Positions 55,629 through 64,000 of a stretch of 64,000 nt of DNA are shown here, piece after piece. The stretch spans positions 5,952,001 through 6,016,000 of the forward strand of contig NZ_CP015118.1 of the NCBI RefSeq assembly GCF_002116905.1, in the 5' to 3' direction. The translations under genes were made by a program, and so were the position numbers. The DNA is from Piscinibacter gummiphilus (GTDB lineage: Bacteria > Pseudomonadota > Gammaproteobacteria > Burkholderiales > Burkholderiaceae_C). Positions within the stretch are counted from its first letter, which is position 1; each line of letters starts with the position of its first letter. A model generated the notes under the pieces. That model was not told the DNA's origin. It did no database searches and worked only from the letters and a program-made list of their open reading frames with translations.

Positions 55629-55792
55629 GGTCGGGTATCTCCCTGGTCGTGGTGTCGCGGCCAGTCTAGGAGCGCGCCGGGACAGGGCTGGCGCCGCGAA
55701 GGAGGGGGCGAAGGAGGGGTGCCGCCCGCGACCGCGTCGCCCCAGGCGGAACGCTGGACCGGAGAAGCCCTCATGTGCACGCCCGTGCACTT

Positions 55793-56257
55793 ATGTCCCA
55801 ATCCCGCGCATCGGCCGTCGGCCCCGCCGGAGATCCACCCTTGAACCCGCCCCGCCGGTCGCCCGGCTTCACGCTGCTCGAGCTGCTGGTGGTGATGGCC
55901 ATCATCGGCCTGCTTGCGGCCTACGTCGGTCCGAAATACTTCTCCCAGCTGGGGCAGTCGGAACACAAGGTCGCGCGGGCGCAGGTCGAGGCGTTCGCGA
56001 AGGCGCTCGACACCTACCGGCTCGACAACGGCCACTATCCCAGTTCGGCCCAGGGCCTCGCGGCGCTCGTGTCGCGACCCGCCGCCGCGCCGCGCTGGAA
56101 CGGACCGTACCTCGGCAAGGCCGTCCCGCTCGATCCGTGGGGCCGGCCGTACCACTACCGGCAACCGGGCACGCAGGGCCGCGAGGTCGACGTGGTCTCG
56201 TACGGCAACGACGGCCGGCCCGGCGGCAGCGGCCTCGGCGCCGACATCGTCAACTGA
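55793..56257 (+). CDS. gspG: Type II secretion major pseudopilin GspG
   Basis: 154 residues as called. Prepilin cleavage site SPG|FTLLELLVV at residue 25, then the helix. The C-terminal part has DPWGRPYHYRQPG and SYGNDGRPGGSGLGADI, the calcium-binding block that marks true GspG. An alternative TTG start at 55841, with GGAG 8 bp before, gives a shorter leader (LNPPRRSPG) and may be the real one. First gene of a nine-gene plus-strand operon; 164 bp separate it from the divergent binding-protein gene. Confidence 0.9.
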   Translation: MSQSRASAVGPAGDPPLNPPRRSPGFTLLELLVVMAIIGLLAAYVGPKYFSQLGQSEHKVARAQVEAFAKALDTYRLDNGHYPSSAQGLAALVSRPAAAPRWNGPYLGKAVPLDPWGRPYHYRQPGTQGREVDVVSYGNDGRPGGSGLGADIVN

Positions 56258-56266
56258 AGGCCGCCG

Positions 56267-57448
56267 ATGCGATTCGCCGTGCGCGCGCTGCTGCCCGACC
56301 ACCGCGTCGAGACCCGCGAGGTCGACGCAGCCGACGAGCCGGCCGCGCGCCGCGCCGTCGCCAGCGCCGGCGCACGGGCGCTGCACGTGACGCCCGTGAC
56401 GGCGCCCCGTGCGGGACGGCCGCCGGCGTTTTCGCTCGTGCTGTTCTCGCAGGAACTGCAGTCGCTGCTCGACGCGGGCCTGTCGCTCGCCGAGTCCTTC
56501 GAGGCCCTGGCCGACCGGGCCCCCGCGGGACCCGCGCGCGACCTGCTCGGCGAACTGCTGCGCCGGCTGCAGGAGGGCCAGGCGCTGTCCGACGCGGCGG
56601 GCGCCCACCCGGCGCTCTTTCCCCCGCTCTACGTGGGCACGCTCAAGGCGGCCGAACGCACGGGCGACCTGCCCGCCGCCCTCGGCCGCTTCATCGACTA
56701 CCAGCAGCGCGTGGACCAGCTGCGCGGCAAGCTGGTGGGCGCATGCATCTACCCCGCGATCCTGCTGATGGTGGGTAGCCTCGTGACGCTGTTCCTGCTG
56801 GGTCACGTCGTGCCGTCGTTCGCCGCGGTCTACCAGGACAGCGGCCGCGACATGCCGCTGCTGTCGCGGTGGCTGATGGCCTGGGGCGGATTCGCCTCCG
56901 CCCACGGAGGCGCGGTGACGGCCGCGGTGGCTGCGGCCGCGGCGGCGCTCGCGGGGTCCGTGCGCCAGGCCCTCCGCGGCGGCGGCCTCGCCGCGCTGCT
57001 GCGACGGCTGCCCGGCGTCGGCCCGCAGGTGGCCGCGATGGAGCTCTCGCGCCTGTACCTCACACTGGGCATGCTGCTCGGCGGCGGCATCCCCGTCCGC
57101 ACGGCCCTGGGCATGGCCGCGGGCACGCTGTCGCCGGACACCCGCGCGCGCCTGGCCGCGGCGAGCGACTCGATCGGCGGAGGCGACGCGGTTTCCACCG
57201 CGTTCGAACGGCAGGGCCTCGTCACGCCGGTGGCACTGCGCCTGCTGCGCGTGGGCGAACGCACCGGCCGGCTCGGCGAGATGCTCGAACGCGCCGCCCG
57301 CTTCCACGAGGCCGAGAGCGCCCGCTGGATCGACCGCTTCACCAAGGCCTTCGAGCCGGCGCTGATGGCCGCCATCGGCCTCGTGATCGGCGGCATCGTC
57401 GTGCTGCTGTACCTGCCCATCTTCGACCTCGCGGGGTCCCTGCAATGA
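56267..57448 (+). CDS. gspF: Type II secretion inner-membrane platform protein GspF
   Basis: 393 residues. Two T2SSF domains (about 60-180 and 265-385), each beginning with a helical pair such as LFSQELQSLLDAGLSLAESFEAL near 60 and LSRLYLTLGMLLGGGIPVRTAL near 262. Membrane helices lie near 165-185, 205-230 and 368-388. The conserved GERTGRLGEML near 328 is typical. Holds the pseudopilus assembly ATPase. Its stop overlaps the gspE start as ATGA. Confidence 0.92.
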   Translation: MRFAVRALLPDHRVETREVDAADEPAARRAVASAGARALHVTPVTAPRAGRPPAFSLVLFSQELQSLLDAGLSLAESFEALADRAPAGPARDLLGELLRRLQEGQALSDAAGAHPALFPPLYVGTLKAAERTGDLPAALGRFIDYQQRVDQLRGKLVGACIYPAILLMVGSLVTLFLLGHVVPSFAAVYQDSGRDMPLLSRWLMAWGGFASAHGGAVTAAVAAAAAALAGSVRQALRGGGLAALLRRLPGVGPQVAAMELSRLYLTLGMLLGGGIPVRTALGMAAGTLSPDTRARLAAASDSIGGGDAVSTAFERQGLVTPVALRLLRVGERTGRLGEMLERAARFHEAESARWIDRFTKAFEPALMAAIGLVIGGIVVLLYLPIFDLAGSLQ

Positions 57449-59025
57449 GCGCCGTCGCGGCCACCGGACGCGACTCTCTGCGGGCGCTCGCGGACCGGTG
57501 CGGCCTCGCCGTCATCGAGGTCGCGGAGATGCTGCGGTGTTCGCCCGCGTTCGACCTGCTGCCCCTGGCGCTCGCCACGCGCACCGGGTGTGTGCTGCTG
57601 CGCGACGGCGCCCGGCTCGTGGGCGTGCTGCCCGACCCGCTCGACGGCGACCGCCGCGTGTTCCTCGGCAGCCGTGTGCCGCGCCACATCGACGTGCGCC
57701 TCGCGCTGCCATCGGACATCCAGGCCTACCTGCAGCGGCAGGAGGCCGGCGTCCAGGCGATGGACAGCGCCCTCGACGGGGCCGATGCGGCCGGCACGCA
57801 CCCGGCGCTCGAGTCGATCAGCCTGGAAGCCGCGAGCGGCGCCACGAGCCCGGCCGTCAAGATCGTCAACTCGGCGCTCTACGACGCGCTGCGGCTCGGC
57901 GCGAGCGACGTCCACCTCGAATCGACCCCGTCGGGCCTCGCGGGCAAGGTGCGTGTCGACGGCGTGCTGGAACCCCTGGCCGCGGTGCCCGGCACGGCGC
58001 TGGCCGAGCAGATCGTCTCGCGCATCAAGGTGCTGGCCGAGCTGGACATCGCCGAACGCCGGCTGCCGCAGGACGGCAGCTTCCGCGTGGCCTCCGGCGG
58101 CCGAGAGGTGGACCTGCGCGTCTCCGTGATGCCCAGCGTGCACGGCGAGGACGTGGTGATCCGCATCCTCGACAAGCGCGCGATGCTCGACGCCAGCGCG
58201 TCGCTGACCCTCGAGTCGCTCGGCTTCGGCGACACCACGCTCGCCACGCTGCGCCGGCTGGTGGACGCGCCGTACGGCATGGTGCTCGTCACCGGCCCCA
58301 CGGGCTCCGGCAAGACCACCACGCTCTACGGCGCGCTCTCGGAGATCCACGATGGCCGCGACAAGATCATCACCATCGAGGACCCGGTGGAGTACCAGCT
58401 CGAGGGCATCCTGCAGATCCCCGTCAACGTCCGCAAGGGCCTGACCTTCGCGCGCGGCCTGCGCTCCATCCTCCGCCACGACCCGGACAAGATCATGGTG
58501 GGCGAGATCCGCGACCAGGAGACGGCCTCGATCGCGGTGCAATCGGCCCTGACCGGCCACCTGGTGCTGTCCACGGTCCACGCCAACAACGTGTGCGACG
58601 TCTTCGGCCGCTTCCACCACATGGGCGTGGACCTGCATGCCTTCGCGTCGGCGCTCATCGGCGTGACGGCGCAGCGGCTCGTGCGGCTCCTGTGCCCGCA
58701 CTGCGCGCAGCCGCACGCGCCCGCGGCCGACGAACTCGCCCGCGCGGGCCTCGACGCCGCCACCGTCGCGGGCTGGGCGTTCCGCCGAGGCGGCGGCTGC
58801 GGCGACTGCCGCGGCACCGGATACCGCGGGCGCAAGGCCATCGCGGAAGTGCTGACGATGACGCCCGAACTCGCCGAGATGGTGGTCGAGCGCCGGTCCA
58901 CGCGCCAGCTGATGGCCGCCGCGCGGCGCAACGGCACGCGCAGCCTGTTCGACGACGCGCTCGGGCTGGTCGCCCGCGGCGAGACCACGCTGGAGGAGGT
59001 GCATCGTGTCACGCTGGCGGCCTGA
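57445..59025 (+). CDS. gspE: Type II secretion ATPase GspE
   Basis: 526 residues. N-terminal T2SSE_N domain (about 15-95), then the motor domain: VTGPTGSGKTTTLYGAL (Walker A) near 283, IEDPVEYQLEGI (Asp box) near 312, ILRHDPDKIMVGEIRDQETA (Walker B) near 345 and HLVLSTVHANN (His box) near 375. Two Cys pairs (CPHC near 417 and CGDC near 450) form the usual zinc site. Drives pseudopilin assembly. Overlaps the next gene by 20 bp. Confidence 0.94.
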   Translation: MSAVAATGRDSLRALADRCGLAVIEVAEMLRCSPAFDLLPLALATRTGCVLLRDGARLVGVLPDPLDGDRRVFLGSRVPRHIDVRLALPSDIQAYLQRQEAGVQAMDSALDGADAAGTHPALESISLEAASGATSPAVKIVNSALYDALRLGASDVHLESTPSGLAGKVRVDGVLEPLAAVPGTALAEQIVSRIKVLAELDIAERRLPQDGSFRVASGGREVDLRVSVMPSVHGEDVVIRILDKRAMLDASASLTLESLGFGDTTLATLRRLVDAPYGMVLVTGPTGSGKTTTLYGALSEIHDGRDKIITIEDPVEYQLEGILQIPVNVRKGLTFARGLRSILRHDPDKIMVGEIRDQETASIAVQSALTGHLVLSTVHANNVCDVFGRFHHMGVDLHAFASALIGVTAQRLVRLLCPHCAQPHAPAADELARAGLDAATVAGWAFRRGGGCGDCRGTGYRGRKAIAEVLTMTPELAEMVVERRSTRQLMAAARRNGTRSLFDDALGLVARGETTLEEVHRVTLAA

Positions 59026-59674
59026 GGTCGTGGCCGTGCGGATCGAGGCCGACCGCATCGACGGCGCGGGGATCACCGAGCCCATCGGCAGCGACGCGGC
59101 CGAGGCGTGGCGGCGCTGGGCCGGTCGCACCTCGCTGCGGCGTGGCACCCGCCTGCGCGTGACCGTGTCGGACCACCGGACGCGGTACTGGCTGTGCTCG
59201 CCGCCAGCCGGGCTCGCCGGCTTCGCCGAGCTGCGGGCCGTGGCCGCCGCGCGCTTCGAGGACCTGTTCCACGTCCCGGCCGGCGACTGGGCCCTCGACG
59301 GCGACTGGCACGCGACCCAGCCTTTCCTGTGCGCCGCGATGCCGGCCGTGCTGCACGCCGCGGTCTGCGCGACGGCGGACGAACACGGCTGGCGGCTGAA
59401 GGCCCTGCAGCCCGCGTCCGTCGCGGACTTCAACGGCATGGACCTCGGCGGCCGGGCGCCCACCTGGGCGCTCAGCTTCCGCGACGACGGGTTCAACGCG
59501 CTGCTGCTCGACGGGGGCCGGCCGCGCGACGTGTGCCAGCACTGGACCGACGAACCGCCCGACACCGCGGGGGTGCTCACGCGCCTGCGCGCCCAGGCGC
59601 TCGTCGCCCGCGCCGAGATGCCCACGCGGTTCGTGACCGCCGGGCCGGCGCCCCGCCTGGGGACCTCGCCATGA
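59006..59674 (+). CDS. PilM/GspL-like assembly protein (family not certain)
   Basis: 222 residues; not securely recognised. GTG start with GGAGGAG ribosome site, 20-bp overlap with gspE, and ATGA overlap with the next gene fix its place in the operon. The order E, then this, then PilN-, PilO- and PilP-like genes suggests the PilM/GspL cytoplasmic platform role. Residues show VVAVRIEADRI at the start, and ALSFRDDGFNALLLDGG near 150, in keeping with an actin-like remnant, but I see no complete ATP motif and no membrane helix. Confidence 0.55.
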   Translation: MSRWRPEVVAVRIEADRIDGAGITEPIGSDAAEAWRRWAGRTSLRRGTRLRVTVSDHRTRYWLCSPPAGLAGFAELRAVAAARFEDLFHVPAGDWALDGDWHATQPFLCAAMPAVLHAAVCATADEHGWRLKALQPASVADFNGMDLGGRAPTWALSFRDDGFNALLLDGGRPRDVCQHWTDEPPDTAGVLTRLRAQALVARAEMPTRFVTAGPAPRLGTSP

Positions 59675-60171
59675 AATCCATCGCGATCGATTTCGCCCCC
59701 GGGCCGCGCCACCTCGGGCGCACGCGTGCACTGCTCGCGTTCGCCGTGGTGTTGTGCGCGTCGGCCGCGTGGGGCCTGAGGGAAGACACCGGGCGCGAGG
59801 CCGCCGAGGCCGAGCGGCTCGTGGCCCTGTCGCCGGCCCCGGCCGTCGACGTGCCGCCGACCCGCCTCGCGGCCATCGAGGCCGCGGTGTCGCACCTCGA
59901 CACGCCATGGGCCCGCTGGTTCGCCGACCTCGAGGCCCTGGTGCCACCGGAGGTGTCGCTGCTGGCCCTCGACGTGACGGCCGGCGGCGGGGAGGTGCGG
60001 TTGCTGTGGCGGGCCGACGGCGTCCCGGCCATGCTCGCCTTCCTCGCGTCGGTGAAGCGCCACCCGCGCCTCGCCCGGCTGGAGGTGGTGCACCAGGACC
60101 TCACGCCCGGCGAGGGCCTCGGCGTGCAGTTCGCCCTCGAAGGCCGGCTCGTGGACGAGGCACGGCCGTGA
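59671..60171 (+). CDS. PilN/GspL-periplasmic-like protein
   Basis: 166 residues. Short cytoplasmic start (MKSIAIDFAP), one membrane helix (about 22-36), a helical stretch (about 45-80), then a small ferredoxin-like domain with ALDVTAGGGEVRLLWRADGVPAMLAFLASVKRHPRLARLEVV. This layout matches PilN-type fimbrial assembly proteins. ATGA overlap with the gene before and GTGA overlap with the gene after. Confidence 0.65.
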   Translation: MKSIAIDFAPGPRHLGRTRALLAFAVVLCASAAWGLREDTGREAAEAERLVALSPAPAVDVPPTRLAAIEAAVSHLDTPWARWFADLEALVPPEVSLLALDVTAGGGEVRLLWRADGVPAMLAFLASVKRHPRLARLEVVHQDLTPGEGLGVQFALEGRLVDEARP

Positions 60172-60689
60172 GCGCGTGGCGCGTGCGCCTCGGCATCGCC
60201 CGCCACCGCCAGGGTCCCGGCGCGGTGGCGGCCGCGGTGCTGCTCGCCCTCGGCCTGGCCGCCTGGACCTGGCTGTTGCCGCGCCACCTGGCCGCGCGGC
60301 AGGCGCCCGGGCTCGACACCGTGGCACCGGCCGTGGTGCGCGAGGCGGACGACCCGCAGGCGCGGCTGCGGGCCGTGCTGGTCGAGCCCGCGCAGGTGCA
60401 GGCCGTCCTGGCCCGGCTCGTCGAGGCGGCGCAGGTGGACGGGCTCGCATCGGGCCGCGTCGGCTACCACCGCGACGAGGCGGCCGCCACGCGCGTGCGC
60501 CTCGAACTGCCGGTGCGGGGCGGCTACCCCGCGCTGAAGCGGTTCCTCGGCGCCGCGCTCGCCAGCCACCCCGGCGTGTCCGTCGACCAGGTGGACGTGC
60601 GGCGCGACACCGGCGGAACCGGTCTCGAAGGCACCGTGTGGCTGTCGGTGTGGTCGACCGCCGTGCTCGACGGCGAGGACCCGCCATGA
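60168..60689 (+). CDS. PilO/GspM-like protein
   Basis: 173 residues. GTG start in a GTGA overlap. One membrane helix (about 20-40, AVAAAVLLALGLAAWTWLLP), then a helical linker and a ferredoxin-like domain (about 85-165; TRVRLELPVRGGYPALKRFLGAALASHPGVSV), the plan of PilO/GspM. Probably partners the PilN-like product in the inner-membrane platform. Confidence 0.65.
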   Translation: MSAWRVRLGIARHRQGPGAVAAAVLLALGLAAWTWLLPRHLAARQAPGLDTVAPAVVREADDPQARLRAVLVEPAQVQAVLARLVEAAQVDGLASGRVGYHRDEAAATRVRLELPVRGGYPALKRFLGAALASHPGVSVDQVDVRRDTGGTGLEGTVWLSVWSTAVLDGEDPP

Positions 60690-61168
60690 GGCCCCGGCAG
60701 CGGCACGCGCTGCTGGGCGCGGCGTTCGCGGGCGCCGCGTGGCTGGCCGTGTTCGGCGACACGACGCCGGACGACGCGATCGCGCCCGCGGTGGTGCGCG
60801 ACGGCGTGTCCGAGGCCTTCGAGGCCACCGCACCGCGGCGCCTGCAGGGGCGGGACGCCGCGCCCTGGCCGGCCGCCACGGTCGACCTCTTCGTGTCGGC
60901 AGCGGCATCGGCGGTGTCGCCGGTCCCGCCCGGCCCCGCCTCCGAGGCCGCCGCGTTGCCCTTCACCGCGATCGGCCGCGAGGGCCAGGCCACGGTGCTG
61001 CTGCACGACGGCGAGGACGTCGTGCAGGCGCGTGTCGGCACGCGGTGGCACGGCTACCGTGTCGTGCGCGTGGAGACCGAGCGCGTGCGGGTGCGCGAGA
61101 TCGCGACCGGCCACGAAGTGTCGCTCGCGACCGGCGGCCCCGACGGAGTGTTCGATGGCCCGCCGTGA
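60686..61168 (+). CDS. PilP/GspC-HR-like periplasmic protein
   Basis: 160 residues. N-terminal helix (about 8-23) and Pro/Ala-rich linker, then a small beta domain (about 90-150) with LPFTAIGREGQATVLLHDGEDV and GYRVVRVETERVRVREI, which resembles the PilP/GspC HR domain that docks on the secretin N0 domain. This links the inner platform to the secretin encoded next. Overlaps the secretin gene by 14 bp. Confidence 0.65.
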   Translation: MRPRQRHALLGAAFAGAAWLAVFGDTTPDDAIAPAVVRDGVSEAFEATAPRRLQGRDAAPWPAATVDLFVSAAASAVSPVPPGPASEAAALPFTAIGREGQATVLLHDGEDVVQARVGTRWHGYRVVRVETERVRVREIATGHEVSLATGGPDGVFDGPP

Positions 61169-62897
61169 CCCGAAGCGGGCCCTGGTGGCCGTCGTCGCCG
61201 GCCTGCTGGCGGCCTGCGCCACGCCACCGCCGGAAGCCGACCTGGAACCCGCGAAGGCCGCCCTGGCCGAAGGCCGGCTGCGCGAAGGCTACCTCGACCT
61301 CGCGGCGCGCGCCGCGCGCCATCCCGCCGACGCGCCCACGCGCGTGTGGCTCGCCCGCGCGCGCGACCGCTACACCACGAGCCTCATCACGGGCGCCACG
61401 CAGGCGCTGCAGTCCGGTCAGCCCGACCAGGCCGAGCCGCTGTTCCGCGAGCTCGCCACCGTGCCGGGCTTCGAGGCGCGCGCGCGCGACGGCCTGCAGC
61501 GCGTGGCCGCCGCCCGCGCGCCGGCGGCGGAGCTGCGGCTGGACCATCGGCTGAGCGCGCCGGCCGCCGACCCCGCGATGCAGCGGCGCGTGTCGCTGCA
61601 GTTCCGCGATGCGCCGGTGCGATCGGTGTTCGACGTCATCGGCCGCACCGCGCAGGTGGCGATCGTCTTCGACCGCGACGTGCCGCCGGACCTGAAGGTG
61701 TCGGTGTCGCTGCGCGACACGACGGTGGCGGCGGCCCTCGACAAGGTGGCCCGCGGCGCGGGGCTCGCCCACCGGCTCGACGACGACGGCACGGTGCTCG
61801 TGTACCCCGACCTGCCGCGCAAGCAGGCCGACTACCAGGGCCTCGTGGTGCGCAGCTTCTACCTGACCCACGTCGACGCGCGGTTCATGGCGCAGAGCCT
61901 GAAGACGGTGCTGAGGTCGCGCGACATCGTCGTCGACCCGAAGATCAACATGATCGTGTTGCGGGATACGCCCGAAGGCCTGCGCCTGGCCGAACAGCTC
62001 GTGCGCATGCACGACGTGGCCGAGCCGGAGGTGATGCTGGAGGTGGAGGTGCTCGAGGTGAAGCGCACGCTGTTGCAGCAGCTGGGCATCGACTGGCCGT
62101 CGCAGCTGTCGCTGTCCCCGCTGCCCATGCAGCTGCAGGTACCCGGCATGCCGTTCGACCGCAACCTGCCGGTGACGCTGCGCGACGTGCTGAACCTGCG
62201 CTCGAGTTCGGTGGAGGCCGCGCTGGGATCGCTGACGGTGCACCTGCGGCGCGAGGACGGCGACGTGAACACGCTCGCCACACCACGGCTGCGCGCGCGC
62301 AACCGCGAGAAGGCCCGCATCATGATCGGCGAGCGGGTGCCCAACATCACGTCCACGTCAACGTCCACCGGGTTCGTCGCCGAGTCGGTGAACTACGTCG
62401 ACGTGGGCCTCAAGCTCGAGATCGAGCCGCAGGTGTATGCCGGGGGCGAGGTCGTGATCAAGGTGGGGCTCGAGGTCAGCAGCCTGCTCGATCAGACCCA
62501 GACGCGCAGCGGGTCCACCGCGTACCGCATCAGCACGCGCAACGCGAACACCGTGCTGCGGCTGCGCGACGGCGAGAACCAGCTGCTGGCCGGCCTCATC
62601 CAGGACGAGGACCTGCGCCAGCAGGGCAAGGTGCCGGGACTCGGCGAGATGCCGGTGGTGGGCCGGCTGTTCACCGCACAGCGCGACCAGCACGCGAAGA
62701 CCGAGATCGTGCTGTCGATCACCCCGCGGCTGATCCGCCCGCTGCCCGTGCCGTCGGCCGGCGACTCGTCGTTCCGCCTGGGCACGGCGAGCGGGATCCG
62801 CGGGCGCATGGAGGACGCGCCGCCGGACGACGCGCCGGAGGCCGTGGAAGCGCCCGCCGCGGACAAGGGTGGCGAACGCCCGCAGGTCACGCGATGA
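61155..62897 (+). CDS. gspD: Outer-membrane secretin, lipoprotein type (GspD/MshL-like)
   Basis: 580 residues. Lipobox LLAAC near residue 20. An N-terminal helical repeat-like region (about 30-125), an N0/STN domain (about 145-215; VSLQFRDAPVRSVFDVIGRTAQV), an N1 domain (about 225-300; RSFYLTHVDARFMAQSLKTV), and the secretin channel domain (about 300-540) ending in NTVLRLRDGENQLLAGLIQDE and GEMPVVGRLFTAQRD. It is shorter than GspD (about 650-750) and closer in plan to MSHA/Tad-like lipoprotein secretins that need no pilotin. Its location between the PilP-like and pseudopilin genes supports a pseudopilus system. Confidence 0.88.
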   Translation: MARRDPKRALVAVVAGLLAACATPPPEADLEPAKAALAEGRLREGYLDLAARAARHPADAPTRVWLARARDRYTTSLITGATQALQSGQPDQAEPLFRELATVPGFEARARDGLQRVAAARAPAAELRLDHRLSAPAADPAMQRRVSLQFRDAPVRSVFDVIGRTAQVAIVFDRDVPPDLKVSVSLRDTTVAAALDKVARGAGLAHRLDDDGTVLVYPDLPRKQADYQGLVVRSFYLTHVDARFMAQSLKTVLRSRDIVVDPKINMIVLRDTPEGLRLAEQLVRMHDVAEPEVMLEVEVLEVKRTLLQQLGIDWPSQLSLSPLPMQLQVPGMPFDRNLPVTLRDVLNLRSSSVEAALGSLTVHLRREDGDVNTLATPRLRARNREKARIMIGERVPNITSTSTSTGFVAESVNYVDVGLKLEIEPQVYAGGEVVIKVGLEVSSLLDQTQTRSGSTAYRISTRNANTVLRLRDGENQLLAGLIQDEDLRQQGKVPGLGEMPVVGRLFTAQRDQHAKTEIVLSITPRLIRPLPVPSAGDSSFRLGTASGIRGRMEDAPPDDAPEAVEAPAADKGGERPQVTR

Positions 62898-63268
62898 CGG
62901 TGCGCCGCGGCTTCACGCTGATCGAGATGCTCGTGGTGCTGGCCGTGCTCGCGATGCTGCTGTCGCTCGCCCTGCCGAAGTACTTCGGCGGCCTCGAGCG
63001 CGCCCGCGAGACCCTGCTCGTCGAGAACCTGCAGCACACGCGCACCGCGCTGGACCAGTTCTACGCGGACCAGGGCCGCTACCCCGACTCGCTCGACGAA
63101 CTGGTTTCGCGGCGCTACCTGCGCGCACTCCCGATCGACCCGCTCACGAACAGCACGCGCAGCTGGCGGCTCGTGCCGCCGGAGCCGCCGACCCCGGGGC
63201 GCGTGGCCGATCTGCGAAGCGGCGCACGCGGCAAGGGCCCGAGCGGTCTGGCGTACGCCACGCGCTGA
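62894..63268 (+). CDS. Pseudopilin (second GspG/PulG-like)
   Basis: 124 residues. Cleavage site RRG|FTLIEMLVVLAVLAML near residue 6, then a helix and a small C-terminal domain: LDQFYADQGRYPDSLDELVSRRYLRALPIDPLT near 55-88. It lacks the calcium-block of the upstream GspG, so it may be a minor pseudopilin or a specialised major one. Start overlaps the secretin stop as ATGA. Last gene of the operon; 100 bp precede the pectate lyase gene. Confidence 0.85.
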   Translation: MTVRRGFTLIEMLVVLAVLAMLLSLALPKYFGGLERARETLLVENLQHTRTALDQFYADQGRYPDSLDELVSRRYLRALPIDPLTNSTRSWRLVPPEPPTPGRVADLRSGARGKGPSGLAYATR

Positions 63269-63368
63269 CGGGTTAGAACGGAGCCGCTCGGGAATGCCTT
63301 TGCCCTAGCCTTCCAAGGCCCGTCGGCGCGACCTTCGGGCGGTTCATAAAACACATTGGAGACTCGAC

Positions 63369-64000
63369 ATGAAAACCCTTCGCGCCCTCGCGGCGCTGGC
63401 TCTGTCCTGCGCGGCCCTCGGGGCCTCCGCCACCACCACCGTCACCGGCACCTTCGACGGGGGCGGCAAGAGCTACGGCACCTCGTGCGCCGGTTCCTCC
63501 GAGAGCCAGCAACCCGTCTTCCTGCTGAAGGACGGCGCCACGCTCCGCAACGTGGTCATCACCAAGAACGCCGCCGACGGCGTGCACTGCGAGGGCAACT
63601 GCAACATCGAGAACGTGGTGTGGCAGGACGTCTGCGAGGACGCGGCCACGATGAAGGGCGGCAGCGGCAAGATCATGCGCGTGCGCGGCGGGTCCGCGGC
63701 CAACGCGTCGGACAAGGTGTTCCAGCACAACGGCAAGGGCAGCACCATCAGCATCGACGGCTTCCAGACGAAGGGCTCCATCGGCAAGCTGTACCGCTCC
63801 TGCGGCAACTGCGAGAGCAACGGCGGCCCGCGCAGGCTCAACCTCGCGAACACGAAGATCGAGAAGGCCTCCGAGGTGGCCGGCGTCAACGCCAACTTCG
63901 GCGACGTCGCCACGATCCGCACGCTGCAGATCAAGGGCTACAAGGCCGGCTCGCCGAAAGTGTGCGTCGAGTACAAGGGCGTGCAGAAGGGCAGCGAGTC
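63369..64000 (+). CDS. Secreted pectate lyase, PL3 family (3' end outside window)
   Basis: 210 residues visible, running off the window. Signal peptide about 1-21 (ending ALGASA). PL3 marks: FDGGGKSYGTSCAGSSESQQPVF near 28-50, FLLKDGATLRNVVI, ADGVHCEGNCNIENVVWQDVCEDAAT near 70-95 with the calcium-site Asp residues, and KVFQHNGKGS near 118. PL3 beta-helix enzymes are about 200-240 residues, so only the last part is missing. It follows the type II secretion operon by 100 bp and is exported to the periplasm by its signal, the form in which type II systems take their cargo. The promoter gap has no copy of the GntR operator. Confidence 0.9.
   Translation, partial: MKTLRALAALALSCAALGASATTTVTGTFDGGGKSYGTSCAGSSESQQPVFLLKDGATLRNVVITKNAADGVHCEGNCNIENVVWQDVCEDAATMKGGSGKIMRVRGGSAANASDKVFQHNGKGSTISIDGFQTKGSIGKLYRSCGNCESNGGPRRLNLANTKIEKASEVAGVNANFGDVATIRTLQIKGYKAGSPKVCVEYKGVQKGSE

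Overview
The window is a high-GC (roughly 70 %) chromosomal segment from a betaproteobacterium. Gene content and arrangement (priA next to hemE, small-subunit catalase next to katG, DUF1800/DUF1501 pair, exosortase with a PEP-CTERM target, oxidative uronate pathway with a TRAP transporter) suggest the Burkholderiales, in the Rhizobacter/Roseateles/Leptothrix neighbourhood; the genus is an inference. I see no rRNA, tRNA, CRISPR array, insertion sequence or prophage. Both window edges cut through genes.

Layout. 1-4324: 3' part of a TonB siderophore receptor, a degenerate GH65-like protein and a glycerate 2-kinase. 4446-13862: a pectin/uronate block. On the minus strand lie uronate dehydrogenase, an SMP-30 type lactonase and a DctPQM TRAP transporter; on the plus strand a PL10-like pectate lyase lipoprotein, a FadR-type GntR regulator, an HpcH/GarL aldolase and tartronate semialdehyde reductase. 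Four copies of one palindromic operator, GTYGTAYGAYRAC, sit in front of these four transcription units, so they look like one regulon. With the glycerate kinase, the block covers galacturonate to 2-phosphoglycerate except for the galactarate/glucarate dehydratase. 13973-38191: mostly housekeeping and stress genes (KefB/YbaL antiporter, DUF1800/DUF1501 secreted pair, Rep helicase, PhoD, AEC transporter, SppA, KatA, KatG, a diguanylate cyclase, MtfA-like peptidase, rubredoxin reductase-like protein, PriA, HemE). The 336-bp priA-hemE gap is AT-rich and carries a perfect DnaA box.

38245-54757: a sensing and envelope block. cysK is translationally coupled to creB; a 7TM diguanylate cyclase lies between creB and creC, and no creD follows. 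After a BASS transporter, a DUF1161 proline-rich protein and a MuiA-like DUF4139 protein comes a tight four-gene operon: a VIT/VWA protein with a PEP-CTERM tail, an exosortase with the Cys/Arg/His triad, a short EpsI-like protein and a GT51 peptidoglycan glycosyltransferase. A perfect CreB-type tag (TTCAC-N6-TTCAC) lies upstream of this operon, which links the two-component system to the exosortase module. LemA, two TPM-domain proteins and an AI-2E family protein follow.

55793-64000: a compact type II secretion operon (GspG, GspF, GspE, four PilM/N/O/P-like proteins, a lipoprotein secretin, a second pseudopilin), followed directly by a secreted PL3 pectate lyase that runs off the window and is the obvious candidate substrate. 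Pectin degradation therefore appears at both ends of the window.
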